A DNA stretch of 64,000 nucleotides from a virus. This document shows, piece after piece, positions 37,101-45,534 of the stretch. A program made the position numbers and the translations under genes. Location: IMG/VR virus record IMGVR_UViG_3300020463_002275, positions 62,001-126,000 of that record. One strand, given 5' to 3'. Each line of letters opens with the position of its first letter. The first letter of the stretch is position 1. The notes beneath the pieces were generated by a model. It was given only the letters and a program-made list of their open reading frames with translations, did not search any database and had not been told where the DNA came from.

Positions 37101-39172
37101 TGAAACTGCAAGAAGTAACTTCCTACAATTTAAAGTCAACAACTATACTTAATGAAGGTTGGCAAGACTTAACAGAATCACAAAGAATATATTTAGGCCG
37201 TTGGGAGAGAGAACTTTGGCCTTTGTTAGAAGAATATGTAAAAGTAGCAGAAGCAACACTTACTGTTGATCAGATACAAGATATTTTTAAAGGTGCAGAA
37301 GCACAAGCAAATGCAGATGGCGACAACAGAAACTTATTAGGTAAAGCAGGCGCAGGAGCGGCCGCAGTTGCAAAACTACCTGTAGATATTGCTAAAAAAG
37401 TTGATGCTAAAATTAATGAACTTGGTAAAATGGCACAAAATGCAGGCCCTGTTAAAAACATGGATGCAAAGTTTGAAGAACTTAAAAAGAAAATAGGCGA
37501 CAGCGATTCAAAAATTTCCGCAGGAATAAAAAAAGTAAGTGATTGGGCAAAAGAAAATCCAGGCAAAGCAAGTGTAGCAGTAGGTATCCTTACAGCAGTA
37601 GCGGCTTTTGCAGGCGGACCAATGGGTGGTGCGGCCGCAGGTTTAATTTTACGTTCAACAAAAGAATTATTACAAGGCGAAAAACTTTCAGGTGCAATAG
37701 GCAAGTCAGTTAAGACAGCCGCTTATGGTGCTATTGCAGGTTGGGCATTAGAAGGCATTGGCGATTGGATGGAAGGCATTAGAGCAGAAGCAGTTCCATT
37801 TGATAAAGCAGAAGGATTGACTACAGTAAAAGTTGACTTTACTAAAACTTTAAGTGGTTGGGGATTTGAACACGAACAAAATTTAGTTAGTATGGTTGTT
37901 CCAGACAGTCAAGCAGGCGAGTTTGTTGAAATGGTTGAGAAGATGCGTGGGTTAGTAAACTCAGGCAATGATTCAGATGGTATTAGAGTGTTTAATAAAC
38001 TTTGGGCATTTACAAAATCATTTGACAAAGCAGAATTTTTAGACAACATGAATGTAACAAACCAAATTGCTAAGTCTGTTGCACAAGCCAACGATACAGC
38101 ATTACAAGCCATGACAGCAGTCAATGATGGTCTGTCTGCTATTGCACAAGGTAGTATGCAAACAGTTGATGATCCAGCAAAAGCCAAAGGCAAAATGCAA
38201 GTTGGCGGTAAGCCAGTTGAACCAGAGCAAGGCGAATTAGATCTTAAAGGTGGCGGTGCTCCGGCAAAAGCAGAAGCACTTGACATGGAGGAACGTTTTG
38301 AACAATTTCTAACAGAAGCAGAACCTGCACAAGGCGAACTAGGTTTAGATAATCCAAACACAGCAGGAGCCAAAGCAAAGCGTGGTTTAGGAAACTTAGC
38401 AAAAGGTGCATTAGGTGCAATTAAAGGAGCGGCTGGCAAAATAAAAGCAGGCGCAAAAGAATTAGGCAGTGCAGTAAGTGCAAAAAAACTTAACAAGGCA
38501 TGGAAAGCGGCAGGCGAACCTACAGATTCAGCAAGTATTATGAATATATTAGGAGATGCCGGTCTATCAAATGATCAGATTGCAACTATTGGTCAAACAG
38601 CAAAAGTTGATCTAAAGCCAGGTGCTAAATCAGATGAAAAACCAGCAGAGCCAAAAGCAGATGCGACTGCTCCAGCAAGTACTCCAGCAAGTGGTGCTTC
38701 AACTGATACTACAACTTCAACTGATACAACTACTTCCTCAGGTGGTGGTGGCGGAGGTGGCTCTAGCAGTACATCAACAGATACTACAACTACAACTTCA
38801 ACAGATGCTCCAGCAGGAGATGCTCCAGCGGCAGATGCTCCAGCAGGCGATGCACCAAAACCGAGTGCAGTTGCTAAAGGCGATACTATGAAAGCCAATG
38901 ATGGTAAAGAGTACAAATGGATGGGTGCTTTGTGGGTAGATGTTGCTACTAATAAACCTATAGGTATTATTCCATCAATGAAACAGGGATTACCTAATCC
39001 TAAATTAGATCCAATCATTGCGGCGGCTAAGAAAGATCCTGAAATGGCAAAAGCAATTAAAAGTCAAGTAATGGCAAAAGGTATTGATGCAGGTACATCA
39101 GGTGCACAAAAAGCGGCACAAGCCGGAGTCAAAGGTACAGAAAAACTTGATGCAAAAGGTATTGGTGCTTAA
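37100..39172 (+). CDS. Large Ala/Gly-rich putative virion protein
   Basis: The 690-residue protein starts MKLQEVTSYNLKSTTILNEG and has a helical domain with a hydrophobic, Gly/Ala-rich segment near residues 152-185 (ASVAVGILTAVAAFAG, GGAAAGLIL). A globular middle includes KTLSGWGFEHEQNLVSMVVPDS near 250-275, and Thr/Ser/Ala/Pro/Gly low-complexity linkers occupy about 520-590. A short C-terminal domain (NDGKEYKWMGALWVDVATNKPIG) follows. The amphipathic and glycine-zipper-like part could insert in a membrane, as in ejected internal proteins. I do not recognise a characterised family. It is paired with the 36357 gene (TAATG overlap) and its stop overlaps tail-to-tail with the minus-strand frame at 39169. 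Alanine runs are written GCGGCCGCA rather than GCAGCA. Confidence 0.65.
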   Translation: MKLQEVTSYNLKSTTILNEGWQDLTESQRIYLGRWERELWPLLEEYVKVAEATLTVDQIQDIFKGAEAQANADGDNRNLLGKAGAGAAAVAKLPVDIAKKVDAKINELGKMAQNAGPVKNMDAKFEELKKKIGDSDSKISAGIKKVSDWAKENPGKASVAVGILTAVAAFAGGPMGGAAAGLILRSTKELLQGEKLSGAIGKSVKTAAYGAIAGWALEGIGDWMEGIRAEAVPFDKAEGLTTVKVDFTKTLSGWGFEHEQNLVSMVVPDSQAGEFVEMVEKMRGLVNSGNDSDGIRVFNKLWAFTKSFDKAEFLDNMNVTNQIAKSVAQANDTALQAMTAVNDGLSAIAQGSMQTVDDPAKAKGKMQVGGKPVEPEQGELDLKGGGAPAKAEALDMEERFEQFLTEAEPAQGELGLDNPNTAGAKAKRGLGNLAKGALGAIKGAAGKIKAGAKELGSAVSAKKLNKAWKAAGEPTDSASIMNILGDAGLSNDQIATIGQTAKVDLKPGAKSDEKPAEPKADATAPASTPASGASTDTTTSTDTTTSSGGGGGGGSSSTSTDTTTTTSTDAPAGDAPAADAPAGDAPKPSAVAKGDTMKANDGKEYKWMGALWVDVATNKPIGIIPSMKQGLPNPKLDPIIAAAKKDPEMAKAIKSQVMAKGIDAGTSGAQKAAQAGVKGTEKLDAKGIGA

Positions 39173-39404
39173 AAAAACGGCATCTGCGTTTTCTTAGCAG
39201 TTTCTAAATTTTCTTTTATTAAATCAGCGATTAGTTTTCTATCTTCAGGACCCATTTGAAATGCTTCGTCCATTGTCATGCTACCACGCATGTACCACAT
39301 AAGTTTGAAAATTTCAGATTTAAACTGTTTGCATTGGCCTTCTAAGTTATTCACCTCTTCTAGGATCTGTTCAATCGGCCAACTGACGATCCTTAGGCGA
39401 AAAA
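39169..39404 (-). CDS. C-terminal extension of gp26 reached by -1 frameshift (GT-type tail assembly chaperone part)
   Basis: This frame encodes a 61-residue stretch from a weak GTG at 39354 (VNNLEGQCKQFKSEIFKLMWYMRGSMT..., ending KKTQMPFF), but it is open without a stop back through 39404 into the gp26 gene. The GTG has no convincing ribosome binding site. Reading it as a -1 continuation of gp26 gives a fusion of about 383 residues, with the linker RLRIVSWPIEQILEE between the two parts. The arrangement copies the G/GT tail assembly chaperones of lambda and Mu: a main protein next to the tape-measure gene and a rarer frameshifted, extended form. The extension is helical and would contact the tape measure. 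Frameshifting is inferred from sequence only. Confidence 0.68.
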
Positions 39405-39405
39405 A
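39362..39405 (-). promoter_or_regulatory. Programmed -1 ribosomal frameshift signal
   Basis: On the minus strand the gp26 codons AAT TTT TTC GCC TAA contain the slippery heptamer T-TTT-TTC (39399-39405). Five bases later begins a hairpin: AGGATC (39388-39393) pairs with GATCCT (39362-39367), and inside it TCAGTT pairs with GATTGA around a GGCC loop, about 12 pairs in all. Slippery site, short spacer, stem and a long open -1 frame are all present, and the zero-frame stop lies six bases past the heptamer. Confidence 0.72.
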
Positions 39406-40319
39406 TTTGATTGATCAAAAACAATTGGAACTTCAAATGTTTCTGGTGCACCTTCTTTAATTTGTTCTTCGCTTGATCTAACTTCCATTGGCGGAACTTG
39501 AAATTCTTTCTTTTGTACTTCGATGTGATCACTTAGTGCTTTAAAAAATGCTTTGTCAGTATTTTCTAAAAACTCAACAATGTGATTTCTATCTGTAACT
39601 ACATCGTCACCAACTTTAATTGAAACAACACTATTAATAACCATGCCTAGTGTAATATCTCTTAGTTTTGTAAATGTAGTATTAAACTGTTTAAGTTTTT
39701 CATCTTCGTCAATTTTATCATTATTAACAAGGGCAAAGATTCTTTGCTCTTCAAATGTTTGCATTGACACTTTACTAAATTCTTTGTAAGTCAAAGGACG
39801 TATAGTAACAGTCAAATCGTTTGTTGTAAATGTATCTATAAATTTTGCACTAGTGTATCTATCTAATACCTGTCTTAAATCAACTGTATAATCTACCGGA
39901 TTTTTAGTTTCAGGTGCTGTAGCAGATATAGTCATATGCTCGCCATAAGAAGCAATTCTGATTGCAATTAAACATGCATCTATATCAAGACTTGGCATGC
40001 CCCAAGCATTTTTGATATTAGGAATACAACTGTGAATTAAGTCAACAGTGGCCTGTCCGCTAAGAAGTGCGTCCGGAGTTTTTAATGCTAGTTCATCTTT
40101 AGCAGTCATAGGCATAACAGGAAGTTCTCCTGTTTCTGTCATATCCAAACTATCTTCTGGATAATATTTTCCACCACTAGGAAGTGTTACATAAATTTTT
40201 GCTTGTCTAAAATGTCCTGCAAGTGGGTTAGGATTTAATTGTTTAGTTTTTTGATTTAACAAAGGATTGACATTATTTCCTTCGTTTTGTTTAAATTGTT
40301 CTGGGTTGAACTCTGGCAT
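39393..40319 (-). CDS. 26: Baseplate hub/tail assembly protein gp26-like
   Basis: The 308-residue protein has the gp26 core: YVTLPSGGKYY, LPVMPMTAKDELALKTPDALLSGQA, VDLIHSCIPNIKNAW, LDIDACLIAIRIASYGE. T4 gp26 (208 aa) is a hub assembly protein. In this longer form the C-terminal half (DLTVTIRPLTYKEFSK...) resembles phage tail assembly chaperones. It lies divergent from the tape-measure gene with only 73 bases between the starts and has its own late promoter (40358-40365). The coding region ends on a run of six T that forms a frameshift site into the next frame. Confidence 0.87.
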   Translation of the reverse strand: MPEFNPEQFKQNEGNNVNPLLNQKTKQLNPNPLAGHFRQAKIYVTLPSGGKYYPEDSLDMTETGELPVMPMTAKDELALKTPDALLSGQATVDLIHSCIPNIKNAWGMPSLDIDACLIAIRIASYGEHMTISATAPETKNPVDYTVDLRQVLDRYTSAKFIDTFTTNDLTVTIRPLTYKEFSKVSMQTFEEQRIFALVNNDKIDEDEKLKQFNTTFTKLRDITLGMVINSVVSIKVGDDVVTDRNHIVEFLENTDKAFFKALSDHIEVQKKEFQVPPMEVRSSEEQIKEGAPETFEVPIVFDQSNFFA

Positions 40320-40330
40320 GTTTTTCTCCG

Positions 40331-40338
40331 TATAAATA
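40331..40338 (+). promoter_or_regulatory. T4-type late promoter TATAAATA (tape measure)
   Basis: An exact TATAAATAC motif lies 55 bases before the tape-measure ATG in the divergent gap between gp26 and the tape measure. Confidence 0.75.
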
Positions 40339-40357
40339 CATTAGTAATTAGTGTATG

Positions 40358-40365
40358 TATTTATG
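40358..40365 (-). promoter_or_regulatory. T4-type late promoter CATAAATA (gp26)
   Basis: The minus strand reads CATAAATACA 39 bases before the gp26 ATG. With the plus-strand motif at 40331 it forms a back-to-back pair that would co-express the tape measure and its presumed chaperone. Confidence 0.62.
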
Positions 40366-40392
40366 TACGCACTTTATAGGATTTAAGATAAT

Positions 40393-42813
40393 ATGGCAGG
40401 ACCTGTAAAAGGAACGATAGGGCAAGACGAAGTAACCCTAAATGACGCGGCTACAGAAACTACGCTTCTAAAAATACTTGCGGCTATGAAAAAAAGTGGC
40501 GGAAGTGGTGGCGGAGGCGGTGGAGGTGCCGGCGGAGCCAAGAGTTCTGAAGAAAATCTTATGGATATGGCCAAAGCAACTGGCAAAACTACCAAAGAAT
40601 TAGAAGAATTTGAAGAACAAGTAGAAGAAACTAGCAGTATGTTAGCCAGAGGATTCGGGCAAATAAGTGGCATGCTACAAGGATTAGCCCATGAATTTAT
40701 GGGCGGTGCTACATCTATATCAGACTTTTCATCTCACATTACAGGCGCAATATCAGCAATACCAATAGTAGGTCCAGTTCTAGGAGGAGTTTTACAATTA
40801 TTAATCGGAGTTGTTGATAGCAATATTGCAACTTTCAGAGAAATGTCACAAGTAGGTGCTGATTTTGGTAACAGTATATTTGGTGCAAAACTGGCGGCTA
40901 CTCAAGCAGGATTAAGTTTAGAAACTTTTCAAAACGTAGTTACAAGTAATTCTGAATCACTGGCTTTATTTGCAGGAGGCGCAAGTGAAGGTGCGAAACG
41001 CTTTGCACAAATTAGCGGAAATATTCAAAAGACTTTTGGACCCCAGTTTAGTAAACTAGGTATGACAATGGAAGAAACTGCTGAATATACAGCAGATTAT
41101 TTAGAACTACAAACAAGATTAGGTCGTTCGCAGAGAATGACTGATTCACAACTAAGTGCAGGTGTGGCAAACACAGTTTTAGAAATTGATAAACTTGCTA
41201 GAGTTACAGGTAAACGTCGAGATCAAATCATGGAAGAGATGAAAGATAACATGGCAGACAAACGTCTGAAACTTATCTTTAACACCATGGAAGAAGGAGC
41301 ACAAAGAAATCTAAATGGTGTTCTTACAATGATGAATTCTGCAAGTCCTGATTTGAAAGATGCTATAACTGAAATGGTTGCAACGGGCGGTGTTCCATTA
41401 AATGAAATGGGACAAGATTTAATACGTTTAAATCCAAACTTAGCAAAAATGTCAGCAGGATTAAAAGATGGTTCTGTGAGCCAAGAAGACTTTATGGCTG
41501 AAATTAGAAAAACTGCTGAAATGGCAGACAACCTAAGTGATGCACAGAAACAACAGTATTCAACACTTGCGGCAATGGGTAGTAGCGTTGGTAGTGCTAT
41601 AATTGAAATTATAGGAATGAAAAATGCTGGTAAGAATTTAACCAAAGCACAACAAGATCAACTAGCCGCATTTAAATCGAGAGAAAAAGCAACAGCAGAC
41701 TTTGAACGTGTATTACAACAAACAAAAAACAAAATTATGGACGCACTTATTAATAGTGGTGTGTTTGATACTATAGCAACAATGATGGGAGATTTTACAG
41801 CATGGTTAGGAAGTCCAGACGGTATCAAGAGAATAGAAGAATTTACAACTACATTATCTACAAAATTTAAAGAACTATTAGATGCATTTAAATCAGGAAA
41901 CTTAATGCAGTATATTAAAGATATGTTAGCAACAGGACTGTCAGGCTTGGGCGGAATGATAGGCTCTATAATAGGTGGCATTTTTGGTGGTGGTGGAGAT
42001 GATGAAGAATCTGCAGATGGAGCAGGAGGCGAGAAGAAAAAATCAAGCGGTGGATTATTTAGTGGATTAGACGGAGCACTTAGTACCTTAGCAACAATGG
42101 TTGCGGCAGGCGGTGTAGTATATCTTGCAATAAAAGGATTCCAAACATTGTTAAGAGGGTTTGCTAGTCCAATGGTTATATTAGGTGCAGGTGTATTAGC
42201 AGGATTGTTAATTGGTACAGGTGCGGCAATTAGACTTGCAGGTGACGGAATTAGTGCGGCTGGAGACGGTGTTGAAAAAATGGCGGCTGGCGTAGAACGC
42301 ATGTCGGAAGTTAAAGACACAGCCAATTTAGCAAACGTTGCTGAATCACTAGGTCAATTAGGTAGTGCAATGCTAGGATTGGCCGCAGGCGGAGTATTAG
42401 ATAGTATTGCTAGTTTCTTTGGTGCTAGTTCTCCATTCGATAAAATGGTTGACGGTATCAATAAATTTGCTGGTATTGATGGTACAGCAGTTGAAAACTT
42501 AGTAGCATCATCAGGTGGATTACAAGGTTTGAAAGCATTCGCAGATGACTTAAATGCAAAAAATGTTGAAGATTTTGCAGAAGCACTAGACAAATTAGTA
42601 GATCAAATGAAAGATTTGAATGAAGAATTATCCAAAGATAACAACGGATTCTTCAAATCAGGCACAGGACCAAATGCAGGATCCTTTCTTGGAGGCGGAG
42701 ATGGTGGTGGAGGGCTAAGTAATGTTAGTATGCAAACCCTTGTCACTCTCATGCGTGAAAATAATAGATTAACTAAGGCTCTTCTTGAGAAGAACCCAGA
42801 GAGTGCATATTAA
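40393..42813 (+). CDS. Tail tape-measure protein (gp29 analogue)
   Basis: The 806-residue protein is mostly helical. It begins with a Gly/Ser-rich run (KKSGGSGGGGGGGAGG). A hydrophobic segment lies near 128-150 (AIPIVGPVLGGVLQLLIGVV), Gly-rich hydrophobic stretches near 515-530 and 575-620 (GMIGSIIGGIFGGGG, VLAGLLIGTGAAIRLAG), and long coiled helices fill the rest. This is the tape-measure profile: a length-setting rod with membrane-active segments, ejected on infection. Length exceeds T4 gp29 (590 aa), which would predict a somewhat longer tail. It is adjacent to, and divergent from, gp26 with its frameshift extension, the classical chaperone/tape-measure pairing. The portal gene follows after nine bases. 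Confidence 0.85.
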   Translation: MAGPVKGTIGQDEVTLNDAATETTLLKILAAMKKSGGSGGGGGGGAGGAKSSEENLMDMAKATGKTTKELEEFEEQVEETSSMLARGFGQISGMLQGLAHEFMGGATSISDFSSHITGAISAIPIVGPVLGGVLQLLIGVVDSNIATFREMSQVGADFGNSIFGAKLAATQAGLSLETFQNVVTSNSESLALFAGGASEGAKRFAQISGNIQKTFGPQFSKLGMTMEETAEYTADYLELQTRLGRSQRMTDSQLSAGVANTVLEIDKLARVTGKRRDQIMEEMKDNMADKRLKLIFNTMEEGAQRNLNGVLTMMNSASPDLKDAITEMVATGGVPLNEMGQDLIRLNPNLAKMSAGLKDGSVSQEDFMAEIRKTAEMADNLSDAQKQQYSTLAAMGSSVGSAIIEIIGMKNAGKNLTKAQQDQLAAFKSREKATADFERVLQQTKNKIMDALINSGVFDTIATMMGDFTAWLGSPDGIKRIEEFTTTLSTKFKELLDAFKSGNLMQYIKDMLATGLSGLGGMIGSIIGGIFGGGGDDEESADGAGGEKKKSSGGLFSGLDGALSTLATMVAAGGVVYLAIKGFQTLLRGFASPMVILGAGVLAGLLIGTGAAIRLAGDGISAAGDGVEKMAAGVERMSEVKDTANLANVAESLGQLGSAMLGLAAGGVLDSIASFFGASSPFDKMVDGINKFAGIDGTAVENLVASSGGLQGLKAFADDLNAKNVEDFAEALDKLVDQMKDLNEELSKDNNGFFKSGTGPNAGSFLGGGDGGGGLSNVSMQTLVTLMRENNRLTKALLEKNPESAY

Positions 42814-42822
42814 GGATATAAA

Positions 42823-44568
42823 ATGAGTTGGAAAAAATATTTTACACCAGTACCAACAGGAGATAATCCGGGAGGAAACTATAGTCCTCTAGGTGGTGGT
42901 AGAGGGGGTAGTGGCAATGCAGGACCGGCACGTACAAACTATAGTTCTTATTTGCCAGATGTTTACGTAGGTGCTCCTAATAGAGTTGAGCGTTACGGAC
43001 AGTACAATACCATGGATTTAGACAGTGAGGTAAATGCCGCACTTGATATTTTAGCAGAATTTTGTTCACAAAAAAATGCACAAAATAAAACACCTTTTGT
43101 GTTAGACTTTAAGAAAAAAGCAACAACATCAGAAACTACAATTTTACAACAATACTTACAACAGTGGTGTAAACTACAAAAGTTTGATACACGTATGTTT
43201 AGAATACTACGTAATACATTTAAGTACGGAGATCAATTTTTTATAAGAGATCCAGAAACTAAGAAATTATTTCATGTTGATTCAGCAAACGTAGCAAGAA
43301 TTATTGTTAACGAATCAGAAGGTAAAAAACCACAACAATATGTAATCAAAGACTTTAATTTAAATTTTAAAGATATGGTTGCAACAACTCCTTTCCAAAC
43401 AAACGGAAACGTTACAGGCGGAGGAGACGGATACCTACAAGGCGGTGTTCGAGGAATGGTAGGTAATGCACCAAAGCAAAGCGGAAGTAGATTTCAAGAA
43501 GGAGAAACTGAAGTTGCTATTGATGCAGAGAATGTTGTACATCTAAGTTTGTCAGAAGGATTAGACAACAACTTTCCATTTGGTAACAGTTTGTTAGAAA
43601 CTATATTTAAAGTATACAAACAAAAAGAATTATTAGAAGATGCAATTATCATCTATCGTGTGCAACGAGCACCTGAAAGAAGAGTTTTCTACGTTGATGT
43701 GGGTAACATGCCATCGCACTTAGCGATGCAGTTTGTTGAACGTGTTAAGACGGAAATACATCAAAGACGTATCCCATCGTCAACAGGCGGAGGCACAAAT
43801 GTTATAGACTCGTCTTACAATCCGCTGTCAATTAACGAAGATTACTTTTTCCCACAAACAGCAGAAGGGCGTGGATCTAAAGTTGAAACATTACCAGGCG
43901 GTACTAACCTAGGCGAAATAGACGACTTACGTTACTTTACAAACAAACTTGTTAGAGGTTTACGTATTCCTAGTTCATATTTGCCTACCGGTGCAGACGA
44001 TTCAGCCGCACAATACAACGACGGAAGAGTTGGAACAGCATACATTCAAGAATTAAGATTTAACACTTACTGTGAAAGATTACAAGGGTTACTAACTGAA
44101 GATATAAATCAAGAATTCAAAAGATACTTACTTGAAAAGGGCGTAAACATTGATACAGCAATGTTTGATATTAGATTCCAACCACCACAAAACTTTGCGG
44201 CATATAGACAAAGTGAAATTGATAATGCACGTATTCCAACATTTACACAAATGAGTGCAATACCTTATATTTCAAATCGCTTTGCAATGAAACGCTACTT
44301 AGGTCTTAGTGAAGAAGAAGTTACTGAAAACGAAAGACTATGGCGTGAAGAGAACGATGAAAATATCACTCCACCACCAACAGACGCAGGTGGAGAACTT
44401 AGAGGCGCAGGAGTTAGCGGAGCAGGTATTGATGCAGACATGGGTGGTATGGAAGAAGAAGTACCAGGCGGCGAAGCACCAATCGATGGAGGTGCAACCG
44501 ATGCACCAGAAACTGCTACTGGTGGCGAAGGCGTTCCTCAAGAAGGCGCAACTGACGTAACGGTATAA
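42823..44568 (+). CDS. 20: Portal vertex protein gp20
   Basis: The 581-residue protein contains the gp20 hallmarks: RVERYGQYNTMDLDSEVNAALDILAEF near residues 55-85, FKYGDQFFIRD, ENVVHLSLSEGLDNNFPFGNSLLE, YRVQRAPERRVFYVDVGNMP, and LPGGTNLGEIDDLRYFTNKLVRGLRIPSSYLPTG. It forms the dodecameric vertex through which DNA is packaged and from which the prohead starts. Length is close to T4 gp20 (524 aa), with an extra acidic Gly/Ala-rich C-terminal tail. TAAGGATATAAA before the ATG serves as ribosome binding site. Its stop codon lies within a late promoter motif. Confidence 0.96.
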   Translation: MSWKKYFTPVPTGDNPGGNYSPLGGGRGGSGNAGPARTNYSSYLPDVYVGAPNRVERYGQYNTMDLDSEVNAALDILAEFCSQKNAQNKTPFVLDFKKKATTSETTILQQYLQQWCKLQKFDTRMFRILRNTFKYGDQFFIRDPETKKLFHVDSANVARIIVNESEGKKPQQYVIKDFNLNFKDMVATTPFQTNGNVTGGGDGYLQGGVRGMVGNAPKQSGSRFQEGETEVAIDAENVVHLSLSEGLDNNFPFGNSLLETIFKVYKQKELLEDAIIIYRVQRAPERRVFYVDVGNMPSHLAMQFVERVKTEIHQRRIPSSTGGGTNVIDSSYNPLSINEDYFFPQTAEGRGSKVETLPGGTNLGEIDDLRYFTNKLVRGLRIPSSYLPTGADDSAAQYNDGRVGTAYIQELRFNTYCERLQGLLTEDINQEFKRYLLEKGVNIDTAMFDIRFQPPQNFAAYRQSEIDNARIPTFTQMSAIPYISNRFAMKRYLGLSEEEVTENERLWREENDENITPPPTDAGGELRGAGVSGAGIDADMGGMEEEVPGGEAPIDGGATDAPETATGGEGVPQEGATDVTV

Positions 44569-44571
44569 ATA
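44564..44571 (+). promoter_or_regulatory. T4-type late promoter TATAAATA overlapping the gp20 stop
   Basis: TATAAATA includes the gp20 TAA stop. The next ATG (44577) is only five bases further on, so a transcript from here would be leaderless or nearly so for that gene, or would serve the genes after it. Confidence 0.6.
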
Positions 44572-44576
44572 ACAGT

Positions 44577-44825
44577 ATGATACTACGTGAAATATTTTAT
44601 TTTGATAAAGAAACAATTGAGCCTGTAGAAGATAAAGGTTATTCACCTAAAGATGACCAATCTCCTGTAGACTTTGATTCATCACGTAAGACAAGACTCA
44701 CACTTCGCCAAATTAATCGTGCAAGATTGGCCGCAGAAGTACATAAAGAAGAGCAAGTCAAAGACTTGCATTTTGTAAGACAAATGTATGGCATCGCGGC
44801 AAACGCAGAGGCCGGCGGAGTATGA
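44577..44825 (+). CDS. Small prohead-region protein (gp67 position)
   Basis: The 82-residue protein (MILREIFYFDKETIEPVEDKG..., then SSRKTRLTLRQINRARLAAEVHKEEQ) lies directly after the portal, where T4 has gene 67, an 80-residue prohead core protein. Size, position and charge pattern agree with gp67, but sequence similarity is too weak to be sure by eye. There is no Shine-Dalgarno sequence; the ATG follows the TATAAATAACAGT promoter element by five bases. No alternative in-frame ATG exists in the first 65 codons, so a leaderless message is likely. Translation may then couple to the next gene, whose TTG start lies four bases after this stop. Confidence 0.68.
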   Translation: MILREIFYFDKETIEPVEDKGYSPKDDQSPVDFDSSRKTRLTLRQINRARLAAEVHKEEQVKDLHFVRQMYGIAANAEAGGV

Positions 44826-44828
44826 TAA

Positions 44829-45431
44829 TTGAGCATAGCCTTTGTAATTGGTAACGGCATAAGTCGTAGACACATACCTTTAGAACCTCTTAGAAAATTT
44901 GGAACCATATATGCCTGTAATGCAGTGTATAGAGATTTCAAACCAGACTACTTGATTGCTGTTGATACTAAAATGGTAAATGAAATAGTTCAATACAGAT
45001 ATCAGCATGAAGGGCAAGTTTGGACAAATTATAATAAATCTTACGAAAAATATAAAGGATTAAATTACTTTGAACCAAGTAAAGGTTGGAGTAGCGGTCC
45101 TACAGCATTAGATTTTGCAAGCGAACAAGGGCATGAAACTATATATATTTTAGGATTTGACTATCAAGGAATAGGCCCAGAACATAAGCGTGTTAATAAT
45201 TTGTATAGCGGTACACCTAATTACAAGCGTGAGCATGACACATCAACATATTATGGCAATTGGTTACGTCAAACTACTACTGTATTACAGAAAAATTCAA
45301 AAAAGAGATATATAAGAGTGTTAGCAACGGAAAAGGCTTATATACCAGAGCCTTTGTTAAATTTTGCGAATTTATCGCATATTACAGTGGAAGATTTGTC
45401 AAAATCTTTCAACTTTTCGCTTAATCCGTAA
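44829..45431 (+). CDS. Rossmann-like DUF115/MptE-type protein in the head cassette
   Basis: The start is TTG at 44829, with GGAG about eight bases upstream; the nearby ATG at 44822 is out of frame. The 200-residue product begins with a nucleotide-binding-like strand-turn (SIAFVIGNGISRRHIPLEPL), followed by IYACNAVYRDFKPDYLIAVDTKMVNEI and GWSSGPTALDFASEQGHETIYILGFDYQG. This resembles the DUF115/MptE-like and glycosyltransferase-42-like proteins, in which GNG.S and (P)DY..AvD bind a nucleotide-linked substrate. A phosphotransferase or sugar transferase acting on virion or host surface is possible. T4 has no counterpart between genes 67 and 21, so this is an insertion in the head operon. Function is not established by the sequence. 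Confidence 0.6.
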   Translation: MSIAFVIGNGISRRHIPLEPLRKFGTIYACNAVYRDFKPDYLIAVDTKMVNEIVQYRYQHEGQVWTNYNKSYEKYKGLNYFEPSKGWSSGPTALDFASEQGHETIYILGFDYQGIGPEHKRVNNLYSGTPNYKREHDTSTYYGNWLRQTTTVLQKNSKKRYIRVLATEKAYIPEPLLNFANLSHITVEDLSKSFNFSLNP

Positions 45432-45470
45432 AAATGGCTCGTTTTGGGCCTATATCTACGCACTTTTCTT

Positions 45471-45478
45471 AATAAATA
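45471..45478 (+). promoter_or_regulatory. T4-type late promoter AATAAATA
   Basis: AATAAATAGTAAAT lies 57 bases before the acidic core protein gene and is preceded at a ten-base distance by TATATCTACG, as at 36303. It would drive the core, protease, scaffold and capsid genes. Confidence 0.6.
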
Positions 45479-45534
45479 GTAAATATTAATGACAGCCTTG
45501 CCGTAAGGTAAATTTTATTTAACAGGAGACGAAA

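Noticed and set aside
37909-38496. Long minus-strand frames opposite the Ala/Gly-rich virion genes and the tape measure (e.g. 37909-38496, 41658-42326)
   Set aside because: They mirror low-complexity codons of the plus-strand genes (Pro/Ser/Ala-rich) and lack start signals.
39169-39354. Independent 61-codon gene starting at GTG 39354
   Set aside because: No ribosome binding site, while the frame is open upstream into gp26 and a full frameshift signal exists at the junction.
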